The position numbers and the translations under genes are program-made. From NCBI GenBank assembly GCA_938045085.1, contig CALINZ010000292.1, positions 1-22,317 on the forward strand: a stretch of 22,317 nt of DNA. The letters are read 5' to 3'. Origin of the DNA: an uncultured Collinsella sp. Lineage in GTDB: Bacteria > Actinomycetota > Coriobacteriia > Coriobacteriales > Coriobacteriaceae. Shown piece after piece: positions 1 to 7,647 of the stretch. Under the pieces are notes generated by a model. It worked only from the letters and a program-made list of their open reading frames with translations, was not told the DNA's origin and searched no databases. Numbering within the stretch: position 1 is the stretch's first letter; each line of letters starts with the position of its first letter.

Positions 1-100
1 CGGGTGCCCTACCGGGAGTAGCCCCGACGGTTGACAAAACTATAGGAACACCCAACGACTACCCAACAACTACTAACTGCCGTCCCGACAACAAAAACGC

Positions 101-122
101 CGCTGTTTTGGCAACGACAGCG
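101..122 (-). terminator. Weak candidate terminator hairpin
   Basis: Arms CGCTGT (101-106) and ACAGCG (117-122) can pair. Read leftward, the stem is followed by GCGTTTTTGTT, a T-rich run of the kind seen at intrinsic terminators. It could end transcription of the DAHP synthase gene, whose stop lies about 140 bases upstream on that strand. The stem is only 6 bp with a 10-base loop, so the call is weak. Confidence 0.3.
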
Positions 123-123
123 A

Positions 124-222
124 AAACCCGCCAGAGCGAGCAAGGTGCCTTGAAACGAGGCGGCATTGACCTTCTGGTCATGCCGCCGAAGTTGAAAGGC
201 AGATTGCCGCTCTGGCGGGTTT
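124..222 (+). other. Long imperfect hairpin with tandem G-A internal loops
   Basis: A 15-base arm at 124-138 (AAACCCGCCAGAGCG) is perfectly complementary to 208-222. The interior pairs almost throughout: GCAA 140-143 with TTGC 204-207; GCCTT 147-151 with AAGGC 196-200; AAC 154-156 with GTT 191-193; GGCGGCAT 159-166 with ATGCCGCC 180-187; GACC 168-171 with GGTC 176-179 around a TTCT loop. The unpaired positions on the + strand are GA opposite GA (152-153/194-195) and GA opposite GAA (157-158/188-190), which could form sheared G-A pairs. On the other strand they would be pyrimidine mismatches, so if this is an RNA the + strand is favoured. I do not recognise a known RNA family; it could instead be a bidirectional terminator or a repeat. 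Confidence 0.45.
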
Positions 223-235
223 GCAGCGTCGAGCC

Positions 236-263
236 GTTACGCGGTTTGGTAAAACCGCGTAAC
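236..263 (-). terminator. Perfect hairpin on the DAHP synthase stop codon
   Basis: GTTACGCGGTTT (236-247) and AAACCGCGTAAC (252-263) form a perfect 12-bp stem with a four-base loop. It begins on the last base of the TAG stop codon of the leftward DAHP synthase gene. No T-run follows directly, so it may protect the mRNA 3' end or act together with the hairpins further left rather than terminate alone. Confidence 0.55.
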
Positions 264-1294
264 TAAATCCGCTCCGCGATCTCGTGGATGAGGTAATCGG
301 TCTTTTCCCAGCCCAGGCACGGGTCGGTGATCGACTTGCCAAAGACACCGCCGTCGACCGGCTGGTTGCCGTCCTCCAGGTAGGACTCGATCATAAAGCC
401 CTTGACCAGCTTGGAGATGGACTCGTTGCGGCGGCAGCTGTCGAGCACCTCCTTGCAAATGCGATACTGCTCCAGCGGACGCTTGCCCGAGTTGTCGTGG
501 TTGCAGTCGATGACCGCTGCCGGATTGGCATAGCCGGCATGCTCGGTATAGCGTTCGGCCAGGCGTTCCAGGTGTTCGTAGTGGTAGTTGGGGTAGGTGC
601 GCCCATCGAGACCGATGTAGCCACGCATAACGGCGTGTGCGAGCGGGTTGCCGTCGCACTCGACCTCCCAGTTGCGGAAGATGAAGCTCTGGTGCGCCTG
701 GGCGGCGTAAATTGAGTTGAGCATAACGGTGGTAGAGCCGGCAGTGGGATTCTTCATGCCGACGGGTACCGAAATGCCGCTCGACACCAGACGGTGCTCC
801 TGGTTCTCTACCGAGCGTGCGCCCACGGCGACATAGCTCAGCAGGTCAACGAGGTATTGGTAGTTGGACGGATAGAGCATCTCGTCGGCGGTGAAGAAGC
901 CCGTTTCCTCAATAACGCGCAGGTGCATATGGCGGATGGCCTTGACGCCCTCGAGCAGGTCGTCGGGAGCCTCGGGGTTGGGGTTGTGCAGAAGACCCTT
1001 GTAACCGGTGCCCTTGGTGCGCGGCTTATTGGTGTAGACGCGCGGAATGATGATGAGCTTGTCCTTGACCTCTTCGGCGGTCTTGGCCAGTCGGTTCATA
1101 TACTCGAGCACCGAATCCTCGCGGTCGGCAGAGCACGGGCCGATGATGAGCACCTTACGTGCGTCCTCGCCGGTAAAGACCTTGGCGACCTCGGAGTCGA
1201 ATGCCTGTTTCTTAGCGGTAAGCTCGGCGGAAAGCGGCATTTCCTCGCGGATCTCCATGGGGATCGGCAGCCTGCGTTTGAATTCCATGGCCAT
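263..1294 (-). CDS. aroG: 3-deoxy-7-phosphoheptulonate synthase (DAHP synthase, class I AroFGH type)
   Basis: This enzyme condenses phosphoenolpyruvate with erythrose-4-phosphate, the first step of the shikimate pathway, in the cytoplasm. The 343-residue product is full length for the class I alpha (AroF/G/H) family. Visible hallmarks are IIGPCS at residues 50-55, the substrate loop PRTKGTGYKG at 91-100, GARSVENQEHR and GMKNPTAG in the middle, and the metal/substrate motifs DCNHDNSGK and GFMIESYLEDGNQ towards the C-terminus. The ATG at 1294 is preceded by GAGGAGG at good spacing; a second ATG two codons later lies further from it. The gene is monocistronic, with its own promoter at 1349-1377 and a hairpin on its stop codon. 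Which aromatic amino acid inhibits it cannot be read from the sequence, so the aroG symbol stands for the family rather than a specific isozyme. Confidence 0.95.
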   Translation of the reverse strand: MAMEFKRRLPIPMEIREEMPLSAELTAKKQAFDSEVAKVFTGEDARKVLIIGPCSADREDSVLEYMNRLAKTAEEVKDKLIIIPRVYTNKPRTKGTGYKGLLHNPNPEAPDDLLEGVKAIRHMHLRVIEETGFFTADEMLYPSNYQYLVDLLSYVAVGARSVENQEHRLVSSGISVPVGMKNPTAGSTTVMLNSIYAAQAHQSFIFRNWEVECDGNPLAHAVMRGYIGLDGRTYPNYHYEHLERLAERYTEHAGYANPAAVIDCNHDNSGKRPLEQYRICKEVLDSCRRNESISKLVKGFMIESYLEDGNQPVDGGVFGKSITDPCLGWEKTDYLIHEIAERI

Positions 1295-1348
1295 AGGGGC
1301 CTCCTCAATCTATAGAAAGAGCAATAAGCGTATTCTCGAATGCTCGGC

Positions 1349-1377
1349 ATTATCCGCTGTCGCACGCTAAAGTGCAA
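1349..1377 (-). promoter_or_regulatory. Sigma-70-type promoter of the DAHP synthase gene
   Basis: Read leftward, TTGCAC (1372-1377) lies exactly 17 bases from GATAAT (1349-1354), a good -35/-10 pair. Transcription would start near 1342, leaving a leader of about 48 bases that holds the GAGGAGG ribosome site. This leader is too short for a classical leader-peptide attenuator. Confidence 0.6.
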
Positions 1378-1392
1378 GCCCTTGCCACCCCG

Positions 1393-1430
1393 AAACCTGC
1401 CAAAAGGGACAGGTTTATTTTGGCAGGTTT
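1393..1430. repeat. Palindrome with two alternative pairings
   Basis: AAACCTGCCAAAA (1393-1405) is perfectly complementary to TTTTGGCAGGTTT (1418-1430). The first seven bases can instead pair with a second CAGGTTT at 1410-1416, so two mutually exclusive hairpins are possible. It lies upstream of the DAHP synthase promoter and outside its predicted transcript. It could be a protein-binding site or an interspersed palindromic repeat. Confidence 0.5.
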
Positions 1431-1516
1431 TATATGGGGGAACGTCGGCGGATACCGGGAGGGAGTGGCGTCGCGCGGGACCCTAAGGCTATTGTCGGTT
1501 CCCCAGGAAACACCCT

Positions 1517-1747
1517 GTGGGCAAAAAATGCCAAATATGAGTACGGTTGCTAGCTTAGTAGCATATTGCCTTCGCAAAATAATAGACATAACAGCAAAAT
1601 ATGTTCATTAACGCAAACACATATAAGTCCGCTATAGGGCTGTTTGATCAATTTAGGGACGCGTGTAAGCCGTGAAAACGGCATTTGGGGCTGTTTTGGC
1701 TGTTACTAAAAGGGTAACAGTACTCATATTTGCCATTTTTTGCCCAC
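1517..1747. repeat. Large inverted-repeat element, 28-base arms around 175 bases
   Basis: The arm at 1517-1544 (beginning GTGGGCAAAAAATG) recurs inverted at 1720-1747 with 27 of 28 bases matching. Just inside each arm is a small hairpin at the equivalent position: TGCTA/TAGCA (1548-1563) and CTGTTAC/GTAACAG (1700-1720). Both share a TTAGTA-CA strand, so the similarity extends to roughly 45 bases per side. The 175-base centre is AT-rich compared with its surroundings and holds a GCCGT-GAAA-ACGGC hairpin near 1668-1685 and a TTGATCAA palindrome. There is no transposase. It could be a MITE-like element, an invertible segment, or two copies of a regulatory site. Confidence 0.6.
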
Positions 1748-1809
1748 GGGGCCTCGAAGGGGCTGTCAATCAGGTCCCAGGGGAGGCGGTTTGAGGGCCG
1801 CAGAGCAAA

Positions 1810-1841
1810 AACGGGGGCGCAGGTTGTCCTGCGCCCCCGTT
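1810..1841 (-). terminator. Intrinsic terminator of the marR-ABC operon
   Basis: AACGGGGGCGCAGG (1810-1823) pairs perfectly with CCTGCGCCCCCGTT (1828-1841) around a four-base loop. Read leftward the stem runs into TTTTTGC. It lies 31 bases beyond the stop codon of the second ABC gene. Confidence 0.85.
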
Positions 1842-1872
1842 CTCGGGCGTTATTCGTTCCCCGCGGCAGAAT

Positions 1873-3729
1873 TTACGCCGCCTCGTCGAACTGCGAGTTG
1901 TACAGATCGGCGTAGAAGCCGCCCTGGGCGAGCAACTCGTCGTGCGTGCCCTTCTCGACGATATCGCCGTCGCGAATTACCAAAATCACGTCGGCGTTGC
2001 GGATCGTGGACAGGCGGTGCGCGATAACAAAGCTGGTACGGCCCTGCATCAGCGCATCCATGGCACGCTGAATAAGCTCCTCGGTACGAGTGTCAACGTT
2101 GGAGGTTGCCTCGTCCAGAATTAGCGCCGGGCGGTCGGCCAAAATGGCACGGGCAATGGTCACGAGCTGGCGCTGGCCCTGCGACAGGTTGGTGCCTTCC
2201 TCGTTGATCATAAAGTCGTAGCCGCCGGCGAGCGTATGGATAAAGTGATCGCAGCGTGCGGCGCGTGCAGCGGCTTCGACCTCGGCATCGCTTGCATCGG
2301 GGCGTCCGTAGCGGATGTTCTCGCGGATGGTGCCGTTAAACAGCCAGGTGTCCTGCAGCACCATGGCAAACTCGCCGCGCAGTGCCGCGCGGTCCCAGTC
2401 GCGCACATCGACGCCCTCGACACGCAGCGAGCCGCCGTCCACGTCGTAGAAGCGCTGCAGCAGCTTAATGAGCGTGGTCTTGCCGGCGCCGGTGGGGCCG
2501 ACGATGGCGATGGTCTGGCCGGGCTGCGCCTCGCAGCTAAAGTCGTGGATGATGATCTTGTCGGGCGTGTAGCCAAACTTGACATGGTCAAACACCACGT
2601 GGCCGGGGCGCTTCTCGGGAATCTGCGCGTCGGCCTTCTGCTCCTCCTCGGGCGCGGCCAGGAACTCAAAGACGCGCTCGGTGGCGGCAGCCATCGACTG
2701 CATCGTGTTGCTCACGTTGCCCAGCTGCTGCACGGGTTGCGTAAAGTTGCGAACGTACTGGATAAAGCTCTGGATGTCGCCGGGCGTGGCATTGCCGGTC
2801 AGCGCGAGCTGCGCGCCCACCACGACGACGCCCACGTAGCCCATGTTGCCCACCAAGCTCATAAGCGGCATCATCAGGCCCGACAGGAACTGCGAGCGCC
2901 AGCCACTAATAAAGAGGCGGTCGTTTTGACGGTCGAACTCCTCGATTGAGGCCTCGGCGCGGTCGAACACCTGGATGACGTTCTGGCCGGCAAAGTCCTC
3001 CTCGATAATGCCGTTGACGGCGCCCAGAACCTGCTGTTGCTCGCGGAAGTACGGCTGCGAGAAGTGAATCATCACGGTCAAGATAATCGCGGCGGCCGGC
3101 AGCGTGAGCACGGTGACGCCGGTAAGCGGCAGGCTGATCGAAAGCATCATGACGAGCACGCCGATAATTTGCGTCACCGACGTGATGAGCTGCGTCACGC
3201 TCTGGTTGAGCGACTGACCCAGCGTATCGACGTCGTTGGTGATGCGGCTGAGTACGTCTCCCTTGCTGTGGCCGTTGAAGTAACTCATCGGCACGACGGC
3301 AATCTTGGCGGCGATTTCCTTGCGCATGCGGTAGCAGATCTTTTGCGTGACGCCGGTCATGAGCCAGCCCTGGACCAGGCTGCAGACAGAACTCGCCAGA
3401 TACAGGCAGAGCAAAAAGCCGAGCGTCTTGGCGATCCAGTCAAAGTCAACGTCGCCGGTGCCGTTGACCTTGGCGACCAGGCCTTCGAACAGCTTGGTCG
3501 TAACCTGGCCGAGCACCTTGGGTCCCACAATGTTAAAGATGACCGAGCACACGGCAAAGGCGACGGCGGCAAACACGGCAATCTTGTGTTGGCCGATATA
3601 GCCGAGCAGCTGCCTCATGGTGCCCTTAAAGTCCTTGGCCTTTTCGCCGCGACGCATGCCGCCCATGCGGCCCATGGGACCACGCTGGCGGGTGGGCTTG
3701 GGAATCTGAGTCTTGGTCTCGTCTGCCAT
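1873..3729 (-). CDS. ABC exporter half-transporter, subunit with the canonical ATPase site
   Basis: This is an ATP-driven export half-transporter that should pair with the product of the preceding gene in the inner membrane. The 618 residues comprise a basic, Met/Arg-rich N-terminus (1-35), a six-helix membrane domain (about 48-330) and a nucleotide-binding domain. Visible motifs are Walker A GPTGAGKTT (411-419), signature LSQGQ (515-519), Walker B ALILDE (535-540) with catalytic Glu540, and the switch His in IAHRLST. The start ATG overlaps the previous stop by one base (TAATG), with GGAGG upstream, so the two are translationally coupled. The transported substrate is unknown; families like this include multidrug exporters, and a MarR regulator at the head of the operon fits that role by inference. 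Confidence 0.9.
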   Translation of the reverse strand: MADETKTQIPKPTRQRGPMGRMGGMRRGEKAKDFKGTMRQLLGYIGQHKIAVFAAVAFAVCSVIFNIVGPKVLGQVTTKLFEGLVAKVNGTGDVDFDWIAKTLGFLLCLYLASSVCSLVQGWLMTGVTQKICYRMRKEIAAKIAVVPMSYFNGHSKGDVLSRITNDVDTLGQSLNQSVTQLITSVTQIIGVLVMMLSISLPLTGVTVLTLPAAAIILTVMIHFSQPYFREQQQVLGAVNGIIEEDFAGQNVIQVFDRAEASIEEFDRQNDRLFISGWRSQFLSGLMMPLMSLVGNMGYVGVVVVGAQLALTGNATPGDIQSFIQYVRNFTQPVQQLGNVSNTMQSMAAATERVFEFLAAPEEEQKADAQIPEKRPGHVVFDHVKFGYTPDKIIIHDFSCEAQPGQTIAIVGPTGAGKTTLIKLLQRFYDVDGGSLRVEGVDVRDWDRAALRGEFAMVLQDTWLFNGTIRENIRYGRPDASDAEVEAAARAARCDHFIHTLAGGYDFMINEEGTNLSQGQRQLVTIARAILADRPALILDEATSNVDTRTEELIQRAMDALMQGRTSFVIAHRLSTIRNADVILVIRDGDIVEKGTHDELLAQGGFYADLYNSQFDEAA

Positions 3730-6095
3730 TAGCGCTCGCCTCCTTCCATGACGGCTGCAATTTCTTCTTGGGTAAGCCCCAGCTCCTCGGCGGAAAGCTG
3801 CGACTGTGCGATCTCCAGATACGCCGGGCAGCCGCGCAGCAGCTCCTCGTGCGTGCCGGTGCCCACTACGTGGCCGTCGTCGAGCACGATGATCTGGTCG
3901 GCGTGCATGATGGTCGCGATGCGCTGGGCCACGACCACGAGCGCGGCGTCGGTAACGTTTTTGGCCAGCTCTTCGCGCAGACGTGCGTCGGTCTTGTAGT
4001 CGAGGGCGCTAAACGAGTCATCGAACACCACGACCTCGGGCTTTTTGGCCAACGCGCGGGCGATGGCCAGGCGCTGGCGCTGACCGCCCGAAACATTGGA
4101 GCCGCCCTGGCTGATAGGGGAGTCGTACCCGTCCTCGCGCTCGGCGATAAAGTCCTCCGCCTGGGCGACGCGTGCTGCCTGGCGCATATCCTCGTCACTC
4201 ACCATGTCGCCGGCAAACTTGAGGTTGCTCTCGACGGTACCCGAGAACAGACGACCCTGCTGCGGAATATAACCGATGCGGCGGCGCAGCTCGGAAAGGG
4301 TCATGTCGCGCACGTCGATGCCGTCGAGCGAAATGCTGCCGCCCGTGACGTCGTACAGGCGCGGAATGAGCTGCACAAGCGTGGACTTGCCCGAGCCCGT
4401 GGAGCCAATGATGCCGAGCATCTGGCCGGCATGCGTGGTGAAGTTCACGCCGCTAATGACGTCTGCACGGGCATCGGGATACTGGAAACTCACGTCACGG
4501 AAGGTGAGCTCGCCGCGCGGCGCGCTGGCAGCGGGCAGTTTGGGCGAGGTGGGGTCGTTGATGCTCGTGGGGCAGGTGATGACCTCTTCCACGCGCTCGG
4601 CTGCGACCTCGGCGCGGGGCAGGATGACCGAAACCATGGTGAGGATCATAAACGCCATGACGATCTGCATGGTGTAGGAGATAAACGCCATCATGTTGCC
4701 GACCTGCATCACGCCGTCGGACACGCCCTGCGCGCCAAACCAGACGATAAGCACGGTGATGCAGTTCATGACAAGCATCATGAGCGGCATCATAAAGCTC
4801 ATGGCTCGGTTGGTGTAGAGCTGCGTGGTCATTAGGTCGAGCGAAGCCTTGTCAAAACGCTCGAGCTCATGCTCCTCGCGGTTGAACGAGCGGATGGGCA
4901 TCAGGCCGTCGAGCAGCTCGCGGGCGGTAAGGTTCACGCGGTCCACAAAGCTCTGCATCTTTTTGAACTTGGGCATGGTGAGGCCCATAAGCACGCCGAC
5001 GACGGCCGAGACCGCGATGATGGCCACGGCGATAGTCCACTCCAGGCCGGTGTGGTTGGCCAGGACACGCATGACGGCGACGATGCCCATGACGGGGGCC
5101 ATCAGGCACATGCGGATAAACAGGGTTGCGGCCATCTGGATCTGCTGAATGTCGTTGGTGCAGCGGGTGATGAGCGAGGCCTGGCTAAACTTGCCCACTT
5201 CGGCCGGCGAGAAGTGCATAACCTTGTTGAAGGTCTCGCGGCGCAGGTCGCGGGCGATGGAGCAGGCGGTGCGCGAAGCCACGGCACCGGTCAGGATGGT
5301 GGCGACCAGCGAGATTAGGCACAGACCAAACATCGTGGTCGCCATGCGGCCCAGGTAGGCGTTCTGCACGTCGGCGGGGTCGATGCCCTGCGCCTTGTAC
5401 TCGTCTTGCACATAGCTCACGGCGCGTTGAGTCACGATGGAGCCCGACATGGAGCCCATTTTGTCCGCCATTTGGTTGGCGCCCTCGACGAGCTTGCTTT
5501 GGTCTACCAGACCGCCCTTGACACCTAGGCGCAGGCTCTTCATGGTGATCTTGCCACCGTCGGCATCAATCTGTTTTTGCATGTTCTGCGCCGCAGCGGC
5601 CTTCTGCTGCATCTCGGCGAGTTGCTCGGGCGTCATCGCCGCCATCTGCTCGGGCGTGGGCATGGCCTGGGCGCCGCTGTTGTCTTTCTCACCGGACGTG
5701 CCCATCATGTCACCCATGGAGTTGGCGTCAATACCCTGGTTGAGCGAAAGGACGACGGTCTCGGGCAGACTCATGATATCGGCGAGCTTGCTGCCGTCGG
5801 CGCGCTCATCCTCGGTTCCCTTGTACGTGCGAATCCCGTTTTTGTCTGCCTTGCCAAACGCAGCTTCTACCGTCTTGGCGTCCTTGGCGCTCATAAAGAG
5901 TTCGAGGTCGTCGAGCGATTCGGCGCGGATGGTGTCGGGTACGGGCGACGCGATGCCGCCTTGCTGCACACCAACGTCGACGATGTCGCTCATATAGGTA
6001 GGCAGCGCCAGATCGGCGTTGCAGCTGATTACGATAAGTACGATAGCTGCGAACAGTGCCAGGATATGTTTTTTAAAGAGCTTGAGAATCCTCAC
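3729..6095 (-). CDS. ABC exporter half-transporter, subunit with a degenerate ATPase site and large extracellular insert
   Basis: This is the partner of the downstream half-transporter. At 788 residues it is about 200 longer than usual. The extra length lies between the first helix (about 10-33) and the second (about 251-273) as a soluble stretch that should face outwards. Its part around 125-220 is rich in Met, Gln and Ala, with a PTPEQMAAMTPEQLAEM repeat-like run. The ATPase domain has Walker A GSTGSGKST (564-572), signature VSGGQ (668-672) and Walker B VVVFDD, where Asp693 replaces the usual catalytic Glu. One degenerate and one canonical site is the known pattern of heterodimeric exporters. 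The start is GTG at 6095, eight bases after AAAGGAGAG, and overlaps the marR stop by four bases. Confidence 0.9.
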   Translation of the reverse strand: MRILKLFKKHILALFAAIVLIVISCNADLALPTYMSDIVDVGVQQGGIASPVPDTIRAESLDDLELFMSAKDAKTVEAAFGKADKNGIRTYKGTEDERADGSKLADIMSLPETVVLSLNQGIDANSMGDMMGTSGEKDNSGAQAMPTPEQMAAMTPEQLAEMQQKAAAAQNMQKQIDADGGKITMKSLRLGVKGGLVDQSKLVEGANQMADKMGSMSGSIVTQRAVSYVQDEYKAQGIDPADVQNAYLGRMATTMFGLCLISLVATILTGAVASRTACSIARDLRRETFNKVMHFSPAEVGKFSQASLITRCTNDIQQIQMAATLFIRMCLMAPVMGIVAVMRVLANHTGLEWTIAVAIIAVSAVVGVLMGLTMPKFKKMQSFVDRVNLTARELLDGLMPIRSFNREEHELERFDKASLDLMTTQLYTNRAMSFMMPLMMLVMNCITVLIVWFGAQGVSDGVMQVGNMMAFISYTMQIVMAFMILTMVSVILPRAEVAAERVEEVITCPTSINDPTSPKLPAASAPRGELTFRDVSFQYPDARADVISGVNFTTHAGQMLGIIGSTGSGKSTLVQLIPRLYDVTGGSISLDGIDVRDMTLSELRRRIGYIPQQGRLFSGTVESNLKFAGDMVSDEDMRQAARVAQAEDFIAEREDGYDSPISQGGSNVSGGQRQRLAIARALAKKPEVVVFDDSFSALDYKTDARLREELAKNVTDAALVVVAQRIATIMHADQIIVLDDGHVVGTGTHEELLRGCPAYLEIAQSQLSAEELGLTQEEIAAVMEGGER

Positions 6096-6541
6096 TCGGC
6101 ATCTCTCCTTTCTTGATTGCGGTCGATAATTTCGTTGGCACGTCTAAGAAGGCGCACCATCTCTTGGGTATCTGTTTCGCCAAGCTGCTCGAGGAAGGCC
6201 GCGGTGCGGTCCTCGAATTCCCGACGTTTGATTTCGATAACCTGGAATCCTTTGTCGGTCACCGTGACGTGTACGCGACGACGGTCGGTCTTTGAGTGCT
6301 CGCGCTCGACCCAGCCCTTGGCCTCGAGGGCGCGCAGGATATTGGCGATGCGGGCGCTCGAGACCCAGGCACGATCGGCGAGTTCGCTCGGCGTGAGCGA
6401 GCCGCCGGCGCGTATGAGGGCGCGCATGACGGCCATCTCGCCACCCAGAGCCTGGTCGGCAAAGCGCGAAACGCGCTGGTGCATGCTGCCAAACTCGGTA
6501 AAGAGCTGACGCCCAAGCTCATGGAAATCGGTATCTTCCAC
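6092..6541 (-). CDS. MarR-family transcriptional regulator
   Basis: This 149-residue winged-helix regulator is the first gene of the exporter operon. It has an N-terminal dimerisation helix, a helix-turn-helix around 51-73 (LTPSELADRAWVSSARIAN) and a wing at 80-98 ending DRRRVHVTVTDKG, followed by C-terminal dimerisation helices. The start is GTG at 6541 with a modest AGGGG upstream. A 9-bp inverted repeat begins on that GTG, which suggests autoregulation. The family usually represses its own operon and releases on binding a small molecule; the ligand here is unknown. Confidence 0.9.
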   Translation of the reverse strand: MEDTDFHELGRQLFTEFGSMHQRVSRFADQALGGEMAVMRALIRAGGSLTPSELADRAWVSSARIANILRALEAKGWVEREHSKTDRRRVHVTVTDKGFQVIEIKRREFEDRTAAFLEQLGETDTQEMVRLLRRANEIIDRNQERRDAE

Positions 6542-6575
6542 CGAAAACCCCTAACACTAGAAACTATTTTCGGTG
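6539..6575. promoter_or_regulatory. Inverted repeat over the marR start, possible autoregulatory operator
   Basis: CACCGAAAA (6539-6547) and TTTTCGGTG (6567-6575) are perfect inverted copies separated by 19 bases. The left copy contains the GTG start of marR. It could be the MarR operator or, in the mRNA, a hairpin that hides the start codon. The rest of the 248-base divergent gap to 6790 shows only a small ACCCG/CGGGT hairpin (about 6585-6600) and AT-rich stretches; I could not fix a clear -35/-10 pair. Confidence 0.4.
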
Positions 6576-6789
6576 AAAGATGATACCCGCGTATTCGGGT
6601 CTCATGCAGTGGGCAATATAAAGAGCGCATAAAGAGTAAAAAATTCAATCGCTGAAGCGTTTCAAAGAACTATTATGCCCGCGGTTAGGCGAGGGGTTGT
6701 CACCACCATGACGACTGGGACTCATTTATCGCCACGTGCGATGCTCCAACTTCCCGCAAGGAGACACCTGAATCAAGGGGGTTGGAGTC

Positions 6790-7539
6790 ATGGCATTTGA
6801 CTTCACGGGCAAAACCGCGATCGTTACCGGCGGCACTCAGGGCATTGGCCTCGAGATTGCCAAGGGCATCGTTGCGGGCGGCGGACACGTCGCGCTCATC
6901 GCAAGGAACGCTGCTAAGGGCGAGGCCGCGGTGGCCGAGCTTGGCGAGGGCAACAAGTTCTATCAGCTCGATGTCGCCGATGCACCCAAGGCGCGCGAGA
7001 CCGTCGAGCAGATTTTTACGGACCTGCCGCAAACCAACATCCTGATCAACTGCGCTGGCGTCATCAGCACCAAGAAGTTCGACGAGATCGATGACACCGA
7101 GTGGCGTCGCACCATCGACATCAACCTCAACGGTACCTTCACTATGATGAACGCCGTGTACCCGCACTTTAAGGCGGCCCGTGCCGGTACTATCGTCAAC
7201 GTGAGCTCTGTCGCTGGCAAGATCGGTGGCGGCCTGCTCGGCACCGCGGCCTACGCGAGCTCTAAGGCCGGTGTCAACGGCCTGACCAAGGCAGTCGCCA
7301 AGGAAGGCGGCAAGTTTGGCGTCCGCTGTAACGCCGTGTGCCCGTCGCTCACGTTGACCGATATGACCTCGATTCTCTCTGACGAGAACTCTCAGCGTAT
7401 CATCAACGGTATTCCTCTGGGCCGCGCCGCCCAGGCCAGCGAGCCTGCGCAGATGGTGCTGTTCTTCGCTTCCGACCTCGCCAGCTTCGTGAACGGCGAG
7501 ATCGGTGACTGCGACGGTGGCATCGTTCTGGACGGGTAA
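6790..7539 (+). CDS. Short-chain dehydrogenase/reductase (KduD/gluconate-dehydrogenase-like)
   Basis: This is a classical NAD(P)-dependent SDR of 249 residues. It shows the cofactor motif TGGTQGIG (13-20), NCAG (87-90), catalytic Ser140 in NVSS, and Tyr155/Lys159 in YASSK. The C-terminus (CDGGIVLDG) matches the usual SDR end. The ATG at 6790 follows an AAGGGGG run about ten bases upstream and a GGAG that is rather close. The next gene encodes a KdgT-type permease, so a role in ketodeoxygluconate or gluconate metabolism (as for KduD) is plausible. SDR substrates cannot be assigned from motifs alone, and a terminator separates the two genes. Confidence 0.85.
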   Translation: MAFDFTGKTAIVTGGTQGIGLEIAKGIVAGGGHVALIARNAAKGEAAVAELGEGNKFYQLDVADAPKARETVEQIFTDLPQTNILINCAGVISTKKFDEIDDTEWRRTIDINLNGTFTMMNAVYPHFKAARAGTIVNVSSVAGKIGGGLLGTAAYASSKAGVNGLTKAVAKEGGKFGVRCNAVCPSLTLTDMTSILSDENSQRIINGIPLGRAAQASEPAQMVLFFASDLASFVNGEIGDCDGGIVLDG

Positions 7540-7558
7540 TACTCCGCGACGATTATTC

Positions 7559-7599
7559 GGCGACGGCTCCTGCGACTCGGGACCGTCGCCTTCTTTCTG
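7559..7599 (+). terminator. Intrinsic terminator after the SDR gene
   Basis: GGCGACGG (7559-7566) pairs with CCGTCGCC (7583-7590) and is followed by TTCTTTCTG. It starts 19 bases after the SDR stop codon and separates that gene from the permease. Confidence 0.75.
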
Positions 7600-7647
7600 A
7601 TATAGGCGCATGCGGCTACGATTCGCATGCATCCAAAGGAGATATAT

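Larger units (their letters stand above)
1295..1872. other. 578-base gap without a gene
   Basis: No credible coding sequence is visible on either strand. The gap holds the DAHP synthase promoter, the 1393-1430 palindrome, a GC-rich stretch (about 1440-1510), the large inverted-repeat element (1517-1747) with an AT-rich centre, and the ABC-operon terminator (1810-1841). Short open frames here lack ribosome sites and resemble no protein I know. Confidence 0.7.

Noticed and set aside
124..222. 4.5S (SRP) RNA
   Set aside because: The long hairpin shape is similar, but the conserved GGAA-type tetraloop and the AGGUC/AGCAG loop strands of SRP RNA are absent.
1730..1915. Short rightward open frames in the gap before the ABC operon
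   Set aside because: They lack ribosome sites, run through the inverted-repeat arm, the terminator and the antisense end of the ABC gene, and resemble no protein family I know.
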